Below are positions 20,426 through 28,831 of a stretch of 64,000 bases of DNA, piece after piece. Source of the DNA: Stenotrophomonas sp. ATCM1_4. Lineage in GTDB: Bacteria; Pseudomonadota; Gammaproteobacteria; Xanthomonadales; Xanthomonadaceae. The notes beneath the pieces were generated by a model. It had not been told where the DNA came from. It saw only the letters and a program-made list of their open reading frames with translations, and did not search any database. The position numbers and the translations under genes were made by a program. Location of the stretch: the NCBI RefSeq assembly GCF_004348115.1, contig NZ_QPFB01000001.1, positions 1,217,978-1,281,977 of the forward strand. Direction: 5' to 3'. Within the stretch, counting starts at the first letter, position 1. Each line of letters begins with the position of its first letter.

Positions 20426-21103
20426 ATGAACGTCCTGTTCGTACTGACCTCGCACGACCAGCTCGGCGACACCGGGCACAAGACCGGCTTCTGGCTGGAG
20501 GAATTCGCCGCGCCGTACTACGTGTTCAAGGATGCCGGCGCCACCCTCACCCTGGCCTCGCCGGCCGGTGGCCAGCCGCCGCTGGACCCGCGCAGCGACG
20601 AGCCCGACGCACAGACGCCGGCCACCCGGCGCTTCAACGGCGACGATGCGGCGCGCCAGCACCTGGCCACCACGCTGCCGCTGGGGCAGGTCGATGCCAG
20701 CCAGTTCGATGCGGTGTTCTACCCCGGCGGTCACGGTCCACTGTGGGACCTGGCCCGCGATGCCGATTCGATCGCGCTGATTGAAACCTTCGACCGTGCC
20801 AACAAACCGCTGGGGTTGGTCTGCCACGCGCCGGCGGCGCTGGTCGCGGCGAAGAAGGCCGACGGCAGTCCGCTGGTGGCTGGCCGCAAGGTCACCGGCT
20901 TCTCCAACAGTGAGGAGGACGCGGTCGGCCTGAGCGCAGTGGTGCCGTTCCTGATCGAGGACGCGTTCACCCGCCTGGGAGGTGACTACGTCAAGGGGCC
21001 GGACTGGCAGTCCTTCGTTGTGACCGACGGTCGGCTGGTCACCGGGCAGAACCCGGCCAGCTCCGAAGCCGTGGCCCAGGCGCTGCTCGCGCAGCTCGGT
21101 TGA
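20426..21103 (+). CDS. DJ-1/PfpI family protein (Hsp31-like, type 1 glutamine amidotransferase fold)
   Basis: 225 residues. Contains the nucleophile-elbow cysteine in LVCHAPAALVA and the acidic partner region FYPGGHGPLWDL, typical of the Hsp31/YhbO-like branch. Relatives act as glyoxalase III, deglycase or chaperones against methylglyoxal and other dicarbonyls. Lies 34 bases after nemR; the electrophile-sensing regulator fits a dicarbonyl-detoxifying role. Exact activity is inferred. Confidence 0.85.
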   Translation: MNVLFVLTSHDQLGDTGHKTGFWLEEFAAPYYVFKDAGATLTLASPAGGQPPLDPRSDEPDAQTPATRRFNGDDAARQHLATTLPLGQVDASQFDAVFYPGGHGPLWDLARDADSIALIETFDRANKPLGLVCHAPAALVAAKKADGSPLVAGRKVTGFSNSEEDAVGLSAVVPFLIEDAFTRLGGDYVKGPDWQSFVVTDGRLVTGQNPASSEAVAQALLAQLG

Positions 21104-21177
21104 GCGGGCCCGTCACTTTCCCCTGGTTCCTGGCTGCGCGGCTTGCGCGGGCCACCTCACATACAAGGAATTCCGCC

Positions 21178-21588
21178 ATGAAGATCTTCTACAAGACCCG
21201 CGCCACCGCGACCGGTGGCCGTGCCGGTCGTACCGCCCTGGACGACGGCAGCCTTGCGCTCGACCTCGCCCTGCCGGGCTCCGGCAAGGCCGGTGCCAAT
21301 CCCGAGCAGTTGTTCGCGCTCGGCTATGCGGCCTGCTTCGACAACGCGCTGCCGGTGGCGGCCAAGAAGCTGCAGCTGCAACCCACCCACACCGCCACCT
21401 CGGTGGAAGTGGGCATCGGCCAGACCGCCGAGGGCGGCTATGCGTTGGACATCGACCTGAGCGTGGCGGTGCAGGGCCTGGACGAGGCCGACGCGCGCCG
21501 CCTGGTCGAGGCCGCGCACCAGATCTGCCCGTACTCCAACGCCACCCGCGGCAATGTCGACGTGCGCCTGCACGTGACTGTCGGCTGA
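21178..21588 (+). CDS. ohr: Organic hydroperoxide resistance protein Ohr
   Basis: 136 residues, typical Ohr. Reduces organic and lipid hydroperoxides using two cysteines: one in GYAACFDNAL and one in HQICPYSNATRGN, both present. MKIFYKTRATATGGRAG is the family N-terminus and fixes the start at 21178 (AGGAA just upstream). Usually regulated by OhrR (MarR), but here it is in the NemR operon, a difference worth noting. Confidence 0.93.
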   Translation: MKIFYKTRATATGGRAGRTALDDGSLALDLALPGSGKAGANPEQLFALGYAACFDNALPVAAKKLQLQPTHTATSVEVGIGQTAEGGYALDIDLSVAVQGLDEADARRLVEAAHQICPYSNATRGNVDVRLHVTVG

Positions 21589-21606
21589 GCCCCAGGAGAG
21601 AACGTC

Positions 21607-22584
21607 ATGCGCAGTGCGATCCACGCCACGTTTGGTGAACCGTCCCAGGTCCTGGTCCTCGGCGACAGTGCCGTGCCGCAACCCGGCCCGGGCGAAGTAC
21701 GGATCAGGACGATCCTCGCGCCGATCCACAACCACGACCTGTGGACGGTACGCGGCCAGTACGGCTACAAGCCGGAGTTGCCGGCCATTGGCGGCAGCGA
21801 AGCGGTCGGCACCGTCGACGCGCTCGGCGAAGGCGTCGAAGGCTTGGCGATCGGCCAGCGGGTGATGGCGGCCTCGGTGCACGGCACCTGGGCCGAGTAC
21901 TTCATCGCACCGGCGCGCATGGTCATCCCGGTGCCTGCCGGCATCGCCGATGAAGCCGCCGCGCAGCTGGTCGCGATGCCGTTGAGTGCGCTGATGCTGC
22001 TGGAATTCCTGCAGGCCCGCCCGGGCCAATGGATCGTGCAGAACACCGCCAACGGTGCGGTCGGCAAGACCCTGGCGATGCTTGCCGGCGCGCGTGGCGT
22101 GCCTGTGCTTGGGCTGGTGCGTCGCGATGCCGGCGTGGATGAACTCAAGGCGCTGGGCATCGACACCGTGCTGTCCACCACACAGCCGGACTGGAAGGCA
22201 CGCGCCCGCGCGCTGCTCGGCGACACGCTGGCGCATGCAGCGGTGGATTCCATCGGTGGCCAGGCCAGCGCGGACCTGGTATCGCTGCTGGGAGACAACG
22301 GCACGCTGGTGTCGTTCGGCACCATGGCCGGTGAGCCGATGCAGATTCCTTCCGGTGACCTGATCTTCAAGCAGGCCACGGTCAAGGGTTTCTGGGGCAG
22401 CAAGGTCAGCCGCGAGATGTCGGGCGACAACAAGCGTCGTCTGGTCGGCGAACTGTTGCAGCGTGCGATGAGCGGTGAACTGACATTGCCGGTGCAGGCG
22501 ACCTATGACCTGGCCGACGTCGCCGAAGCCACGCGCGCAAGCCTGCTGCCAGGCCGCAGGGGCAAGGTGCTGTTGCGGCCGTGA
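21607..22584 (+). CDS. Zinc-independent alcohol dehydrogenase / quinone or enoyl reductase (MDR family)
   Basis: 325 residues of the medium-chain dehydrogenase/reductase superfamily. GroES-like N-terminal domain (LAPIHNHDLWTVRGQYGY, GGSEAVGTV) and Rossmann domain with NTANGAVGKTLAMLAG as the NADPH-binding stretch. The structural-zinc cysteines are missing, which fits the quinone oxidoreductase/trans-2-enoyl reductase subgroup (MECR-like). NADPH-dependent reduction of alpha,beta-unsaturated carbonyls would suit the NemR context. Last gene of the operon, followed by a strong hairpin. Confidence 0.88.
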   Translation: MRSAIHATFGEPSQVLVLGDSAVPQPGPGEVRIRTILAPIHNHDLWTVRGQYGYKPELPAIGGSEAVGTVDALGEGVEGLAIGQRVMAASVHGTWAEYFIAPARMVIPVPAGIADEAAAQLVAMPLSALMLLEFLQARPGQWIVQNTANGAVGKTLAMLAGARGVPVLGLVRRDAGVDELKALGIDTVLSTTQPDWKARARALLGDTLAHAAVDSIGGQASADLVSLLGDNGTLVSFGTMAGEPMQIPSGDLIFKQATVKGFWGSKVSREMSGDNKRRLVGELLQRAMSGELTLPVQATYDLADVAEATRASLLPGRRGKVLLRP

Positions 22585-22603
22585 GGCACGACGCGCCGCT
22601 GGA

Positions 22604-22641
22604 GCGACACTGCCCCACGCCGAAGCGCGGGGCAGTGTCGT
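22604..22641. terminator. Hairpin terminator between convergent operons
   Basis: CGACACTGCCCC-(loop)-GGGGCAGTGTCG, a 12 bp stem followed by a short TTG, between the plus-strand NemR operon and the minus-strand cutA-dsbD-tlpA operon. The lack of a long T tract makes it a strong hairpin with moderate terminator quality. Confidence 0.7.
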
Positions 22642-22660
22642 TGTGCGATGCGGTGCACGC

Positions 22661-23233
22661 TCAGGGGGCGCCGGACGTGGCCCAGGCCTCGATCTCGCCG
22701 GCCTTGAACGGGCCAAGCTTGTGCTTGACGAAACGCCCCTGGGCATCGAGCAGCACACTGTAGGGCAGCAGCCCCTGCGTGTTGCCGAGCTTGACGCTGG
22801 CATCGTCGGGGCCGGGCGTGTCGATCACGATCGGGTAGTACACCGGCACATTGCTCAGGAAATCCTGCACCGCTTCCGGGGTGTCCAGGGCGATGCCCAC
22901 CACCCGTGGGCCGTCGTCGGCATGCGCGGCGGCCAAGCGTGCCAGCTCCGGCATTTCCTCGATGCATGGCGCGCACCAGCTGGCCCAGACATTGATCAGC
23001 ACCGGGCGGCCCTTGAAGTGCTCCGGGAAACGCACCGGCATGCCATCCAGGTCGGGCAGGGTGAACGCAGTCAGTGCACTGCCGGGGCGGACGTCATAGG
23101 TGGGAGCCACGGCTGGCGCGGCCGGGAACGGGGTCTGCATCGGCGGCGGCGGGGCGGGGCGGGTCAGCCAGGCCCCGGCTGCCAGACCGGCCGCAGCGGC
23201 GATGCCCGCCACCCACGCTGCCGTGCGGCGCAC
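22661..23233 (-). CDS. TlpA/ResA-like membrane-anchored thioredoxin
   Basis: 190 residues. One N-terminal membrane anchor (VAGIAAAAGLAAGAWL), a Pro-rich linker, and a thioredoxin fold with the active site WASWCAPCIEEMP. It faces the periplasm and reduces disulfides there, probably fed with electrons by the adjacent DsbD. Starts with GTG at 23233, one base after the dsbD stop, so it is translationally linked. Ends next to a shared terminator. Confidence 0.88.
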   Translation of the reverse strand: MRRTAAWVAGIAAAAGLAAGAWLTRPAPPPPMQTPFPAAPAVAPTYDVRPGSALTAFTLPDLDGMPVRFPEHFKGRPVLINVWASWCAPCIEEMPELARLAAAHADDGPRVVGIALDTPEAVQDFLSNVPVYYPIVIDTPGPDDASVKLGNTQGLLPYSVLLDAQGRFVKHKLGPFKAGEIEAWATSGAP

Positions 23234-23234
23234 T

Positions 23235-25580
23235 TCAGCGTGCCGCGCGCAGCAGCGCGTCTTCGACGATGGACTGGGTCAGCACGGTGGGCAGCACGCG
23301 CGGCGGTGCGCCCGGGCCGTACACCACGTACAGCGGCACGCCCACGGCCTTGTGCTGCTCCAGGAAGGCGCTGATCTGCGGATCGACGTTGGTCCAGTCG
23401 CCGTGCATGTACACCGCGTCCACGCGCTTGAGCGAATCACGGAACGCATCGCGGTTGAGCACGCCGCGCTCGTTGGCTTTGCAGGTCACGCACCAGTCGG
23501 CGGTCATGTTGACGAACACCACGCGGTTGTCGGCGCGCAGGCGGTCGAGCATTTCCGGCGAATAGGCGACCACGCCTTCCTGGGCGGCGGCCGCGGCAGG
23601 CGGCGGCAGGCGGGTGACGCCCCACACCGGGATCAGCGACAGCACCGCCAGTACCAGGCCAAGCACCATGCCGGTCCGGCGGCTGTGCCAGCGGCTGCGC
23701 TCGAACCACCACAGGCCCAGCGCCAGCGTCGCCGCACCGGCCAGCATCAGCGCCATCGCGTCGATGCCGCGCTGCTTGCCCAGCACCCACAACAGCCAGA
23801 TGGCGGTCAGGTACATCGGGAACGCCAGCACCTGCTTGAAGGTTTCCATCCATGCGCCCGGCTTGGGCAGGCGACGGGCCAGCGACGGCACGAAGCCGAT
23901 CAGCAGGAACGGCAGCGCCAGGCCCAGGCCCAGCGCCACGAACACGAGGAAGGCCAGCGGCGCCGGTGCGGTGAACGCGTAGGCCAGCGCCGAGCCCATG
24001 AACGGGGCGATGCACGGACTGGCCACCACGCAGGCCAGCACGCCGGTGAAGAAGTCGCCGCTGGGGCCGCTGCGGCGCGCCAGCGACTGGCCGATGCCGC
24101 CCAGGTTGGTGCCCAGGGTGAACACACCGGTGAGGCTCAGGCCGACCATGAACATCAGGTAGACCAGGGTGGCGATGAACCAGGGATGCTGCAGCTGGAA
24201 GCCCCAACCGGCGGCCTGGCCGGCCGCGCGCAATGCCAGCACCAGGCCACCGACCGCGGCGAAAGCCACCAGCACGCCGGCGGTGTACCACAGGGCATGG
24301 CTGCGGGCGTGGGCACGGCTCTCACCGCTCTGCGCCAGGCCCAGCACCTTCAACGACAGCACCGGCAGCACGCACGGCATCAGGTTCAGCACCAGGCCAC
24401 CGGCCAGTGCCAGCAGCAGGGCCCACAGCAGCGAGCCGTGGTCTTCGGTGGTGCCCGGCGGTTGGCTGCGCTGGCTGTTCTCGGCCGAGGCATCGGGCGC
24501 CGGTTCGGTCAGGTTGGGCGCGCCGGGGTCCGGGCGTACCACCAGCGGCTGCGGGGTCGGCGGGCTGGTCGGGTCGATGGCCGGCAGTACCGGCGCGCGA
24601 TCCTTCTTGCCGCTGGGCAGCGGCGGGATCACCAGGGGCGCGACGGTGGCTTCCTCGCGCGCGGAGATGCGGCCGGCGGGCAGCTGCAGCTTCACCCGGC
24701 GGGTCATCGGCGGGTAGCAGATGCCGTCGGTCTGGCAGCCCTGGAAGGTCACCACCAGGGTGGCGGGGCTGGCTTCGGCGCGGTCGCGGCGCAGCGGCAG
24801 CGGCACGTCGACCTGGTCGAAGTAGACCACCACGTCGCCGAAATGCTCGTCGCGGTGCGAGGTGCCGTTGGGCCATTGCGGGCGGCCGGTGCGGATGCCC
24901 GGTGCGCCTTCCAGGCCCAGCGAGGTGCGGTCGCGGTACAGGTAGTAGCCCGGTGCCGGCGAGAAACGCAGCAGCAGGCGGTTGCCATCATCGACGATGG
25001 CCTCGAAGCCGAACGCCTTGTCCGCCGGCAGCGGCAGGTTCTGCGTGGCGGCGGCGCCGGGCAGCTTCAGCCCGCCGCTGTTGTTGGCGGCCAGGGGATT
25101 GAACATCGGTGCCGCGGCGGTGGCGGCCGGCGGCTCGCCGCCGGTGCCGGGCAGGCGGACCTCGATGCTGCGCTTCTGCGGCGGGTAGCACACCCCGGCG
25201 TCGGCGCAGCCCTGGTAGCGGACCTCCAGCGTGACCGTCTGCGTACCCGCTTCGGCGGTGCCGGGCAACACGGCGCGCAGCTGGCGGTGGTAGGTCTCCA
25301 CGTCGCCGAAGAACTCGTCGTGCTTCTGCTCGCCCCTGCTGGGGAACTGCAGTGCCTCGGCGGTGAAGCCGGGGCCGGCCTTGATGCTGGTGCGGTGCCG
25401 GTAGAGGTAATAGCCGGGGGCGATGTCCCAGCGCAGTTCAATGCGGTCGCGACTCGGCGCGGTGGCCTGCAGGGCGAAGGCCTGGTCCACCGGGAGCAGG
25501 TCCTTCTCGCTGACGGCCAGTGCGGGCAGGGCGGTCAGGCAGAGCAGGCAAAGGGCGATAAAACGTCGCAGCAGCATCAT
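23235..25580 (-). CDS. dsbD: Thiol:disulfide interchange protein DsbD with duplicated alpha domain
   Basis: 781 residues, much longer than E. coli DsbD (565). After a signal peptide come two DsbD-alpha domains in tandem, each with its Cys pair: QGCADAGVCYPP near residue 125-131 and QGCQTDGICYPP near 282-288. Then follow a Pro-rich linker, the eight-helix beta domain that moves electrons across the inner membrane, and a C-terminal thioredoxin-like gamma domain with DWCVTCKANE. It would pass electrons from cytoplasmic thioredoxin to periplasmic partners such as the TlpA-like protein encoded next. GGAGG lies before the ATG at 25580. Four bases separate it from cutA. Confidence 0.93.
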   Translation of the reverse strand: MMLLRRFIALCLLCLTALPALAVSEKDLLPVDQAFALQATAPSRDRIELRWDIAPGYYLYRHRTSIKAGPGFTAEALQFPSRGEQKHDEFFGDVETYHRQLRAVLPGTAEAGTQTVTLEVRYQGCADAGVCYPPQKRSIEVRLPGTGGEPPAATAAAPMFNPLAANNSGGLKLPGAAATQNLPLPADKAFGFEAIVDDGNRLLLRFSPAPGYYLYRDRTSLGLEGAPGIRTGRPQWPNGTSHRDEHFGDVVVYFDQVDVPLPLRRDRAEASPATLVVTFQGCQTDGICYPPMTRRVKLQLPAGRISAREEATVAPLVIPPLPSGKKDRAPVLPAIDPTSPPTPQPLVVRPDPGAPNLTEPAPDASAENSQRSQPPGTTEDHGSLLWALLLALAGGLVLNLMPCVLPVLSLKVLGLAQSGESRAHARSHALWYTAGVLVAFAAVGGLVLALRAAGQAAGWGFQLQHPWFIATLVYLMFMVGLSLTGVFTLGTNLGGIGQSLARRSGPSGDFFTGVLACVVASPCIAPFMGSALAYAFTAPAPLAFLVFVALGLGLALPFLLIGFVPSLARRLPKPGAWMETFKQVLAFPMYLTAIWLLWVLGKQRGIDAMALMLAGAATLALGLWWFERSRWHSRRTGMVLGLVLAVLSLIPVWGVTRLPPPAAAAAQEGVVAYSPEMLDRLRADNRVVFVNMTADWCVTCKANERGVLNRDAFRDSLKRVDAVYMHGDWTNVDPQISAFLEQHKAVGVPLYVVYGPGAPPRVLPTVLTQSIVEDALLRAAR

Positions 25581-25584
25581 CAAC

Positions 25585-25908
25585 TCAGGTTTCCTCCCGG
25601 GTCTGTGCCCGGATCCAATCCAGATACGCCGGCAATCCGGCGCTGGCGGAGATCGCCACGATCTCCGGTAGTTCGTAGGGGTGCCGCTCGAGGATGGCGG
25701 CTTGCAAGGCCTCCAACCGGTCCGCGCAGGTCTTGATCAACAGCTGGACCTCCTCGGCCTGCTCGATCTGCCCCTGCCAGCCATACACAGACTGCATCGG
25801 GGGCAACAAGTTCACGCACGCCGCCAGCCGCCGCGCCACCAGGTGGTGGGCCAAGGCCTGCGCGCTGTCGTGATCGGGGCAGGTGCAGAAGACCAGTCTT
25901 ACGTCCAT
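25585..25908 (-). CDS. cutA: Divalent-cation tolerance protein CutA
   Basis: 107 residues, standard size of this trimeric PII-like protein. Signatures: FCTCPDHDSAQALAHHLV, RRLAACVNLLPP, QIEQAEEVQLLIKT and HPYELPEIVAI. Linked in E. coli to copper tolerance and, by gene order, to dsbD, as here. Start chosen at the conserved MDVRLVFCTCP. First gene of cutA - dsbD - tlpA. Confidence 0.95.
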   Translation of the reverse strand: MDVRLVFCTCPDHDSAQALAHHLVARRLAACVNLLPPMQSVYGWQGQIEQAEEVQLLIKTCADRLEALQAAILERHPYELPEIVAISASAGLPAYLDWIRAQTREET

Positions 25909-25955
25909 CCGCGGGATTGTCGCAGAAGGCGCTGCGGCACTTTCGGATGGAAGTG

Positions 25956-25983
25956 TTGACATCGTTGTCATCGATTGTATATT
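25956..25983 (+). promoter_or_regulatory. Strong sigma-70-like promoter
   Basis: TTGACA (25956-25961, perfect -35), a 16-base spacer, and TATATT (25978-25983). It reads away from cutA on the plus strand into a stretch with no protein gene, ending at the terminator at 26222-26263. It stands out in this GC-rich chromosome. Confidence 0.75.
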
Positions 25984-25989
25984 GCCCTG

Positions 25990-26263
25990 CGTCACGATTT
26001 CACTCTGCCCTTGGCGTGACTGGCGCTGGTTTGCGACGGTCAGGAGAGTGAAACCGCTGGATGAGGCGCGTTGGCTGATACCTGACGGAGCCGAGTCCGC
26101 CTTTGGGGTGGGGCTGCGCGGCTCAGGCATGCGCAGCCAGCGGTCGCGCTAGCACTCATCGATACAGAGCTGGAAGAAAAGAAAAGCGGTCACCGTTCCA
26201 TCGGTAACTCTCTCTGGCTTCATGGCGCGGCCCGCTTATCCCCCGGGACGCGCCATTTTTTTT
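25990..26263 (+). ncRNA. Probable small RNA, family not recognised
   Basis: A stretch of about 270 bases bounded by a near-consensus promoter and a terminator with a run of seven T. Several hairpins can be drawn inside it: GTCACG/CGTGAC (25991-26020), GGCTGCGC/GCGCAGCC (26112-26138), ACCG/CGGT around 26195, and an A-rich single-stranded stretch (26172-26186). It does not match tmRNA, RNase P RNA, SRP RNA or 6S RNA by eye. A weak reading frame runs to 26152, but without a good ribosome binding site, so an RNA is the better reading. It lies between cutA and the endonuclease gene, both on the other strand. Confidence 0.6.
26222..26263 (+). terminator. Intrinsic terminator with seven-T tail
   Basis: ATGGCGCG ... 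CGCGCCAT stem with an inner CCCG/CGGG pairing, followed by seven T. Points to the plus strand only; the minus-strand side has no T tract, so it does not belong to the endonuclease gene. Confidence 0.85.
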
Positions 26264-26310
26264 GTCACTGCAGGCCCGGTTCGCGGACCTGCAATGGCCT
26301 GCGAGCCTGC

Positions 26311-28062
26311 TCAGTTCAGTTGGCAGCTCGCCGGCTTGGCCGAGGTGAACAGCGACTCGCTCGCCCACTCGGGGTGGTCGATGAACGGGTTGCGGTTGCC
26401 CTGGAAGCTGTAGACCACCTCGTTGCGCTCGCGTTCGCGTGCGGTCGGCGGGTCGGCCAGGTGCCACTGCAGCAGCGTCGACAACAGGCCCATGTACGCC
26501 GGCGAGCTGGAGGTCAGCACGATCTTGCTGCGGTCGTTGGTCAACTCCAGGTCCGGCTCGCCCTGGCCGGTGACCGGATGCGGGTCGCCTTCGTAGCGGA
26601 TGGCCATGTACATCACCGCGCGCGCGATGTCGCCCTTGCGGCCGTCCCAGGTCTCGAAGCTGCCGGCGTTGCCGTCGGGGCCGACGAACCAGTTCTTCTG
26701 CCCGCGTGCGCTGCCGCCGCCATCACCGTCGTTGGCTTCGGTGGCCAGCGCGGTGCACCCGCTGCTGCAGTTGGCCAGCGGCTTGTTGCCACGGCTGGAA
26801 TTGAAGTTGGTGTCGCTCAGGTAAAGCATGTGTGCATCGGTGTGTGGCGCGTAGGGCAGGCCCTTGTCACCGGTGGCCGAGGAGAAGCCCAGCGACTTGG
26901 GCCAGGTGTGCTCGCGGTTGTAGGTGAGGCCCGAACCGGTGCCGGCGCGCGCCGAGACCTTCGGGTAGCTGCGGTTGCGGTAGATGTCCAGGATGTTGTT
27001 GGGGTTGTTGGGATCCTCGTCGGCCACTTCCAGGATGGTCCAGGTGTTGGTGCCGGTGCCACTGTACGGATAGGAGGTGTGGCCCTTGATGGTGGCGTGC
27101 AGCGAGCAGCGCAGCTGCGACGGGCTGCTGGTGTTGACCTTGGACCAGTAGCCGGCGGTGGTGGCGCTGGCGACGGTGAAGGACACCGAGGTGTTGCTGG
27201 CCGGGGTCATGCCGTCGACGTCGGTGATGCGGCTGGCGGTGACGGTCAGCTGGCAGCTGTCGCCGGCCGGCAGTACGTTCTGCGGTGCCAGCGGGAAGTG
27301 CGTGCCGCTGCCCGGGTAGGACAGGGGGATCGCGCCGGCCTGGGTGCATTGCAGGGCGAACGCACCGCTGCTGGCGGTGACGGCTTCGCTGAAATGCACC
27401 TGCAGGTCGGTGGCCACCGCGACGTTGCTGGCGCCGTTGGCCGGCAGCGTGCTGGTCACCGACGGACGCATGCCGGTGCCGGTACCGGTGCCGTTGAAGC
27501 TCTGGTTGAGGTTGCATTGGCCGAAGGTCTGGGCGGCGGAGGTTTTCCACGCGAAGTCGACGTATGCACTGCCACTGCCGCCCAACTGCAGCGAGGTGCC
27601 TTCCGGGGTGCTGTTGGTTTCCGAAACCGGAAGGTTGGTGCTGCTCATGCCGGCCGCGGGGCCGTTGCTGGCGGTCAATGCGCCTTCGTAACTGAGGAAC
27701 TGCACGACCTGGCCATTGCCATCGACCAGTGCGATGCCATCGTTGCCGCCGTTCTGGATCAGGTTGGTCGAACGCAGGCTGGCGATGGTGACGGCGCTGC
27801 CGCAGTTGACCGCACTGCCCGCGGGCAGGTTGCGGGTGCTGTAGGTGACGCCGGCCGAGGGCGAGGCGCCGTTGTAGAGCACCACCTTGTAGGTGGACAG
27901 GTCCTCGCCGGCGGTGGCGACGACCTCGATGCCTTCATTCGCATCGCCGTTGCTGTTGTCGTAATGCAGTTCATTGACGAATACCGCGGCGGTGGCCGGA
28001 CTGCTGGCCAGGGCGGCGAGCAGGGCCACGCCGAGTGGCCCGGTGATCGAACGCTTGGTCAT
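26311..28062 (-). CDS. Secreted endonuclease I family nuclease with N-terminal accessory domains
   Basis: 583 residues. A signal peptide (GPLGVALLAALASSPATAA) is followed by a lamin-tail-like domain (FVNELHYDNSNGDANEGIE), a Big_5-like Ig domain with LPANGASNVAVATDLQVHFS, and a C-terminal endonuclease I domain of the Vvn/EndA type. The beta-beta-alpha-metal catalytic motif is seen as YNREHTWPKS with later NWFVGPDGNAGSFETWDGRK and Cys pairs. It should be an exported non-specific DNase/RNase for nutrient scavenging or removal of extracellular DNA. ATG at 28062 starts the signal peptide. Confidence 0.88.
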   Translation of the reverse strand: MTKRSITGPLGVALLAALASSPATAAVFVNELHYDNSNGDANEGIEVVATAGEDLSTYKVVLYNGASPSAGVTYSTRNLPAGSAVNCGSAVTIASLRSTNLIQNGGNDGIALVDGNGQVVQFLSYEGALTASNGPAAGMSSTNLPVSETNSTPEGTSLQLGGSGSAYVDFAWKTSAAQTFGQCNLNQSFNGTGTGTGMRPSVTSTLPANGASNVAVATDLQVHFSEAVTASSGAFALQCTQAGAIPLSYPGSGTHFPLAPQNVLPAGDSCQLTVTASRITDVDGMTPASNTSVSFTVASATTAGYWSKVNTSSPSQLRCSLHATIKGHTSYPYSGTGTNTWTILEVADEDPNNPNNILDIYRNRSYPKVSARAGTGSGLTYNREHTWPKSLGFSSATGDKGLPYAPHTDAHMLYLSDTNFNSSRGNKPLANCSSGCTALATEANDGDGGGSARGQKNWFVGPDGNAGSFETWDGRKGDIARAVMYMAIRYEGDPHPVTGQGEPDLELTNDRSKIVLTSSSPAYMGLLSTLLQWHLADPPTARERERNEVVYSFQGNRNPFIDHPEWASESLFTSAKPASCQLN

Positions 28063-28246
28063 TGTGCTGTGTTCCCGGATTGGGTGGTGGATCCCCGCCG
28101 CCGGCAAGCGTAGTGCCTGCAGATGACCGAATGAAGTGAAGGCGGCCGTTCCGCCGCAACCGGTGCGGCCACCTCCACACCGGCCCGGCGGCGTTGCTGC
28201 TAGGCTGCCGGGATCAACGGCAGGGCGTGGGTCCGGCAAGGTGGTA

Positions 28247-28831
28247 ATGGAAGCGGATGATTACGAGGTCGAGATCGGCCAGCGGCTGGAAAGCCTGCTG
28301 GGCGGGCGCAAGGTGGACCTCTCCCAGCTGATGACCGACATGCAGGGAGAACTGCGCCAGATCGCCCGTTACCGCCGGCGCCGTGGTGCGGTTGGCGAGA
28401 CCCTGTCCACCACCGCGTTGATCAACGAGGCCTACCTGAAGTTCGCGGCCTCGCCCGAGCTGTTCCAGCAGATCGATCGCAACCATTTTCTGGCCATCGC
28501 CGCGCGCGCGATGCGCAACATCGTCATCAACCATGCCCGCGACCGGGTCGCGCAGAAGCGCGGCAGCGGCGTACGCCACGAGACACTGGGCCAGGTGGAG
28601 GTGATGCAGGCCGACCTGGACGAGGCCGAGGAGCTGCTCGAGCTCAACGACGCGCTGGAGCGGCTGGAGAAGCTGCGCCCGCGGCTGGCGCGGGTCGTGC
28701 AGCTGCGTTACTTCGCCGGCCTCAGCGAGGAGGAAACCGGCGAGGTGCTGGAGATCGACCGCAGCACCGTGCGCCGCGACTGGCTCAAGGCGCGCGGTTG
28801 GCTGTACGAACGCCTGCATCCGGACGCCTGA
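28247..28831 (+). CDS. ECF sigma factor of the kinase-associated (ECF43/TIGR02999-like) type
   Basis: 194 residues. Region 2 (LMTDMQGELRQIARYRRRRG, TLSTTALINEAYLKF, FLAIAARAMRNIVINHARDR) and region 4 HTH (YFAGLSEEETGEVLEIDRST) are clear. In other ECF sigma factors region 2.2 carries acidic residues for binding core polymerase; here that stretch is Thr/Ser rich. In the Vibrio EcfP/PknT system, phosphorylation of a Thr there by a Ser/Thr kinase switches the sigma factor on. The stop overlaps the start of a Ser/Thr kinase gene (TGATG). No anti-sigma gene is present. Confidence 0.85.
   Translation: MEADDYEVEIGQRLESLLGGRKVDLSQLMTDMQGELRQIARYRRRRGAVGETLSTTALINEAYLKFAASPELFQQIDRNHFLAIAARAMRNIVINHARDRVAQKRGSGVRHETLGQVEVMQADLDEAEELLELNDALERLEKLRPRLARVVQLRYFAGLSEEETGEVLEIDRSTVRRDWLKARGWLYERLHPDA

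Noticed and set aside
25883..26152. Plus-strand open frame of 89 codons at the small-RNA locus
   Set aside because: It starts ahead of the promoter, has no good ribosome binding site and a translation without recognisable features; the RNA explanation fits better.
25990..26263. Small RNA as a CsrA/RsmA-sequestering (RsmY/RsmZ-like) RNA
   Set aside because: GGA triplets are found four or five times in about 270 bases, about what chance predicts; they are not clearly in hairpin loops.
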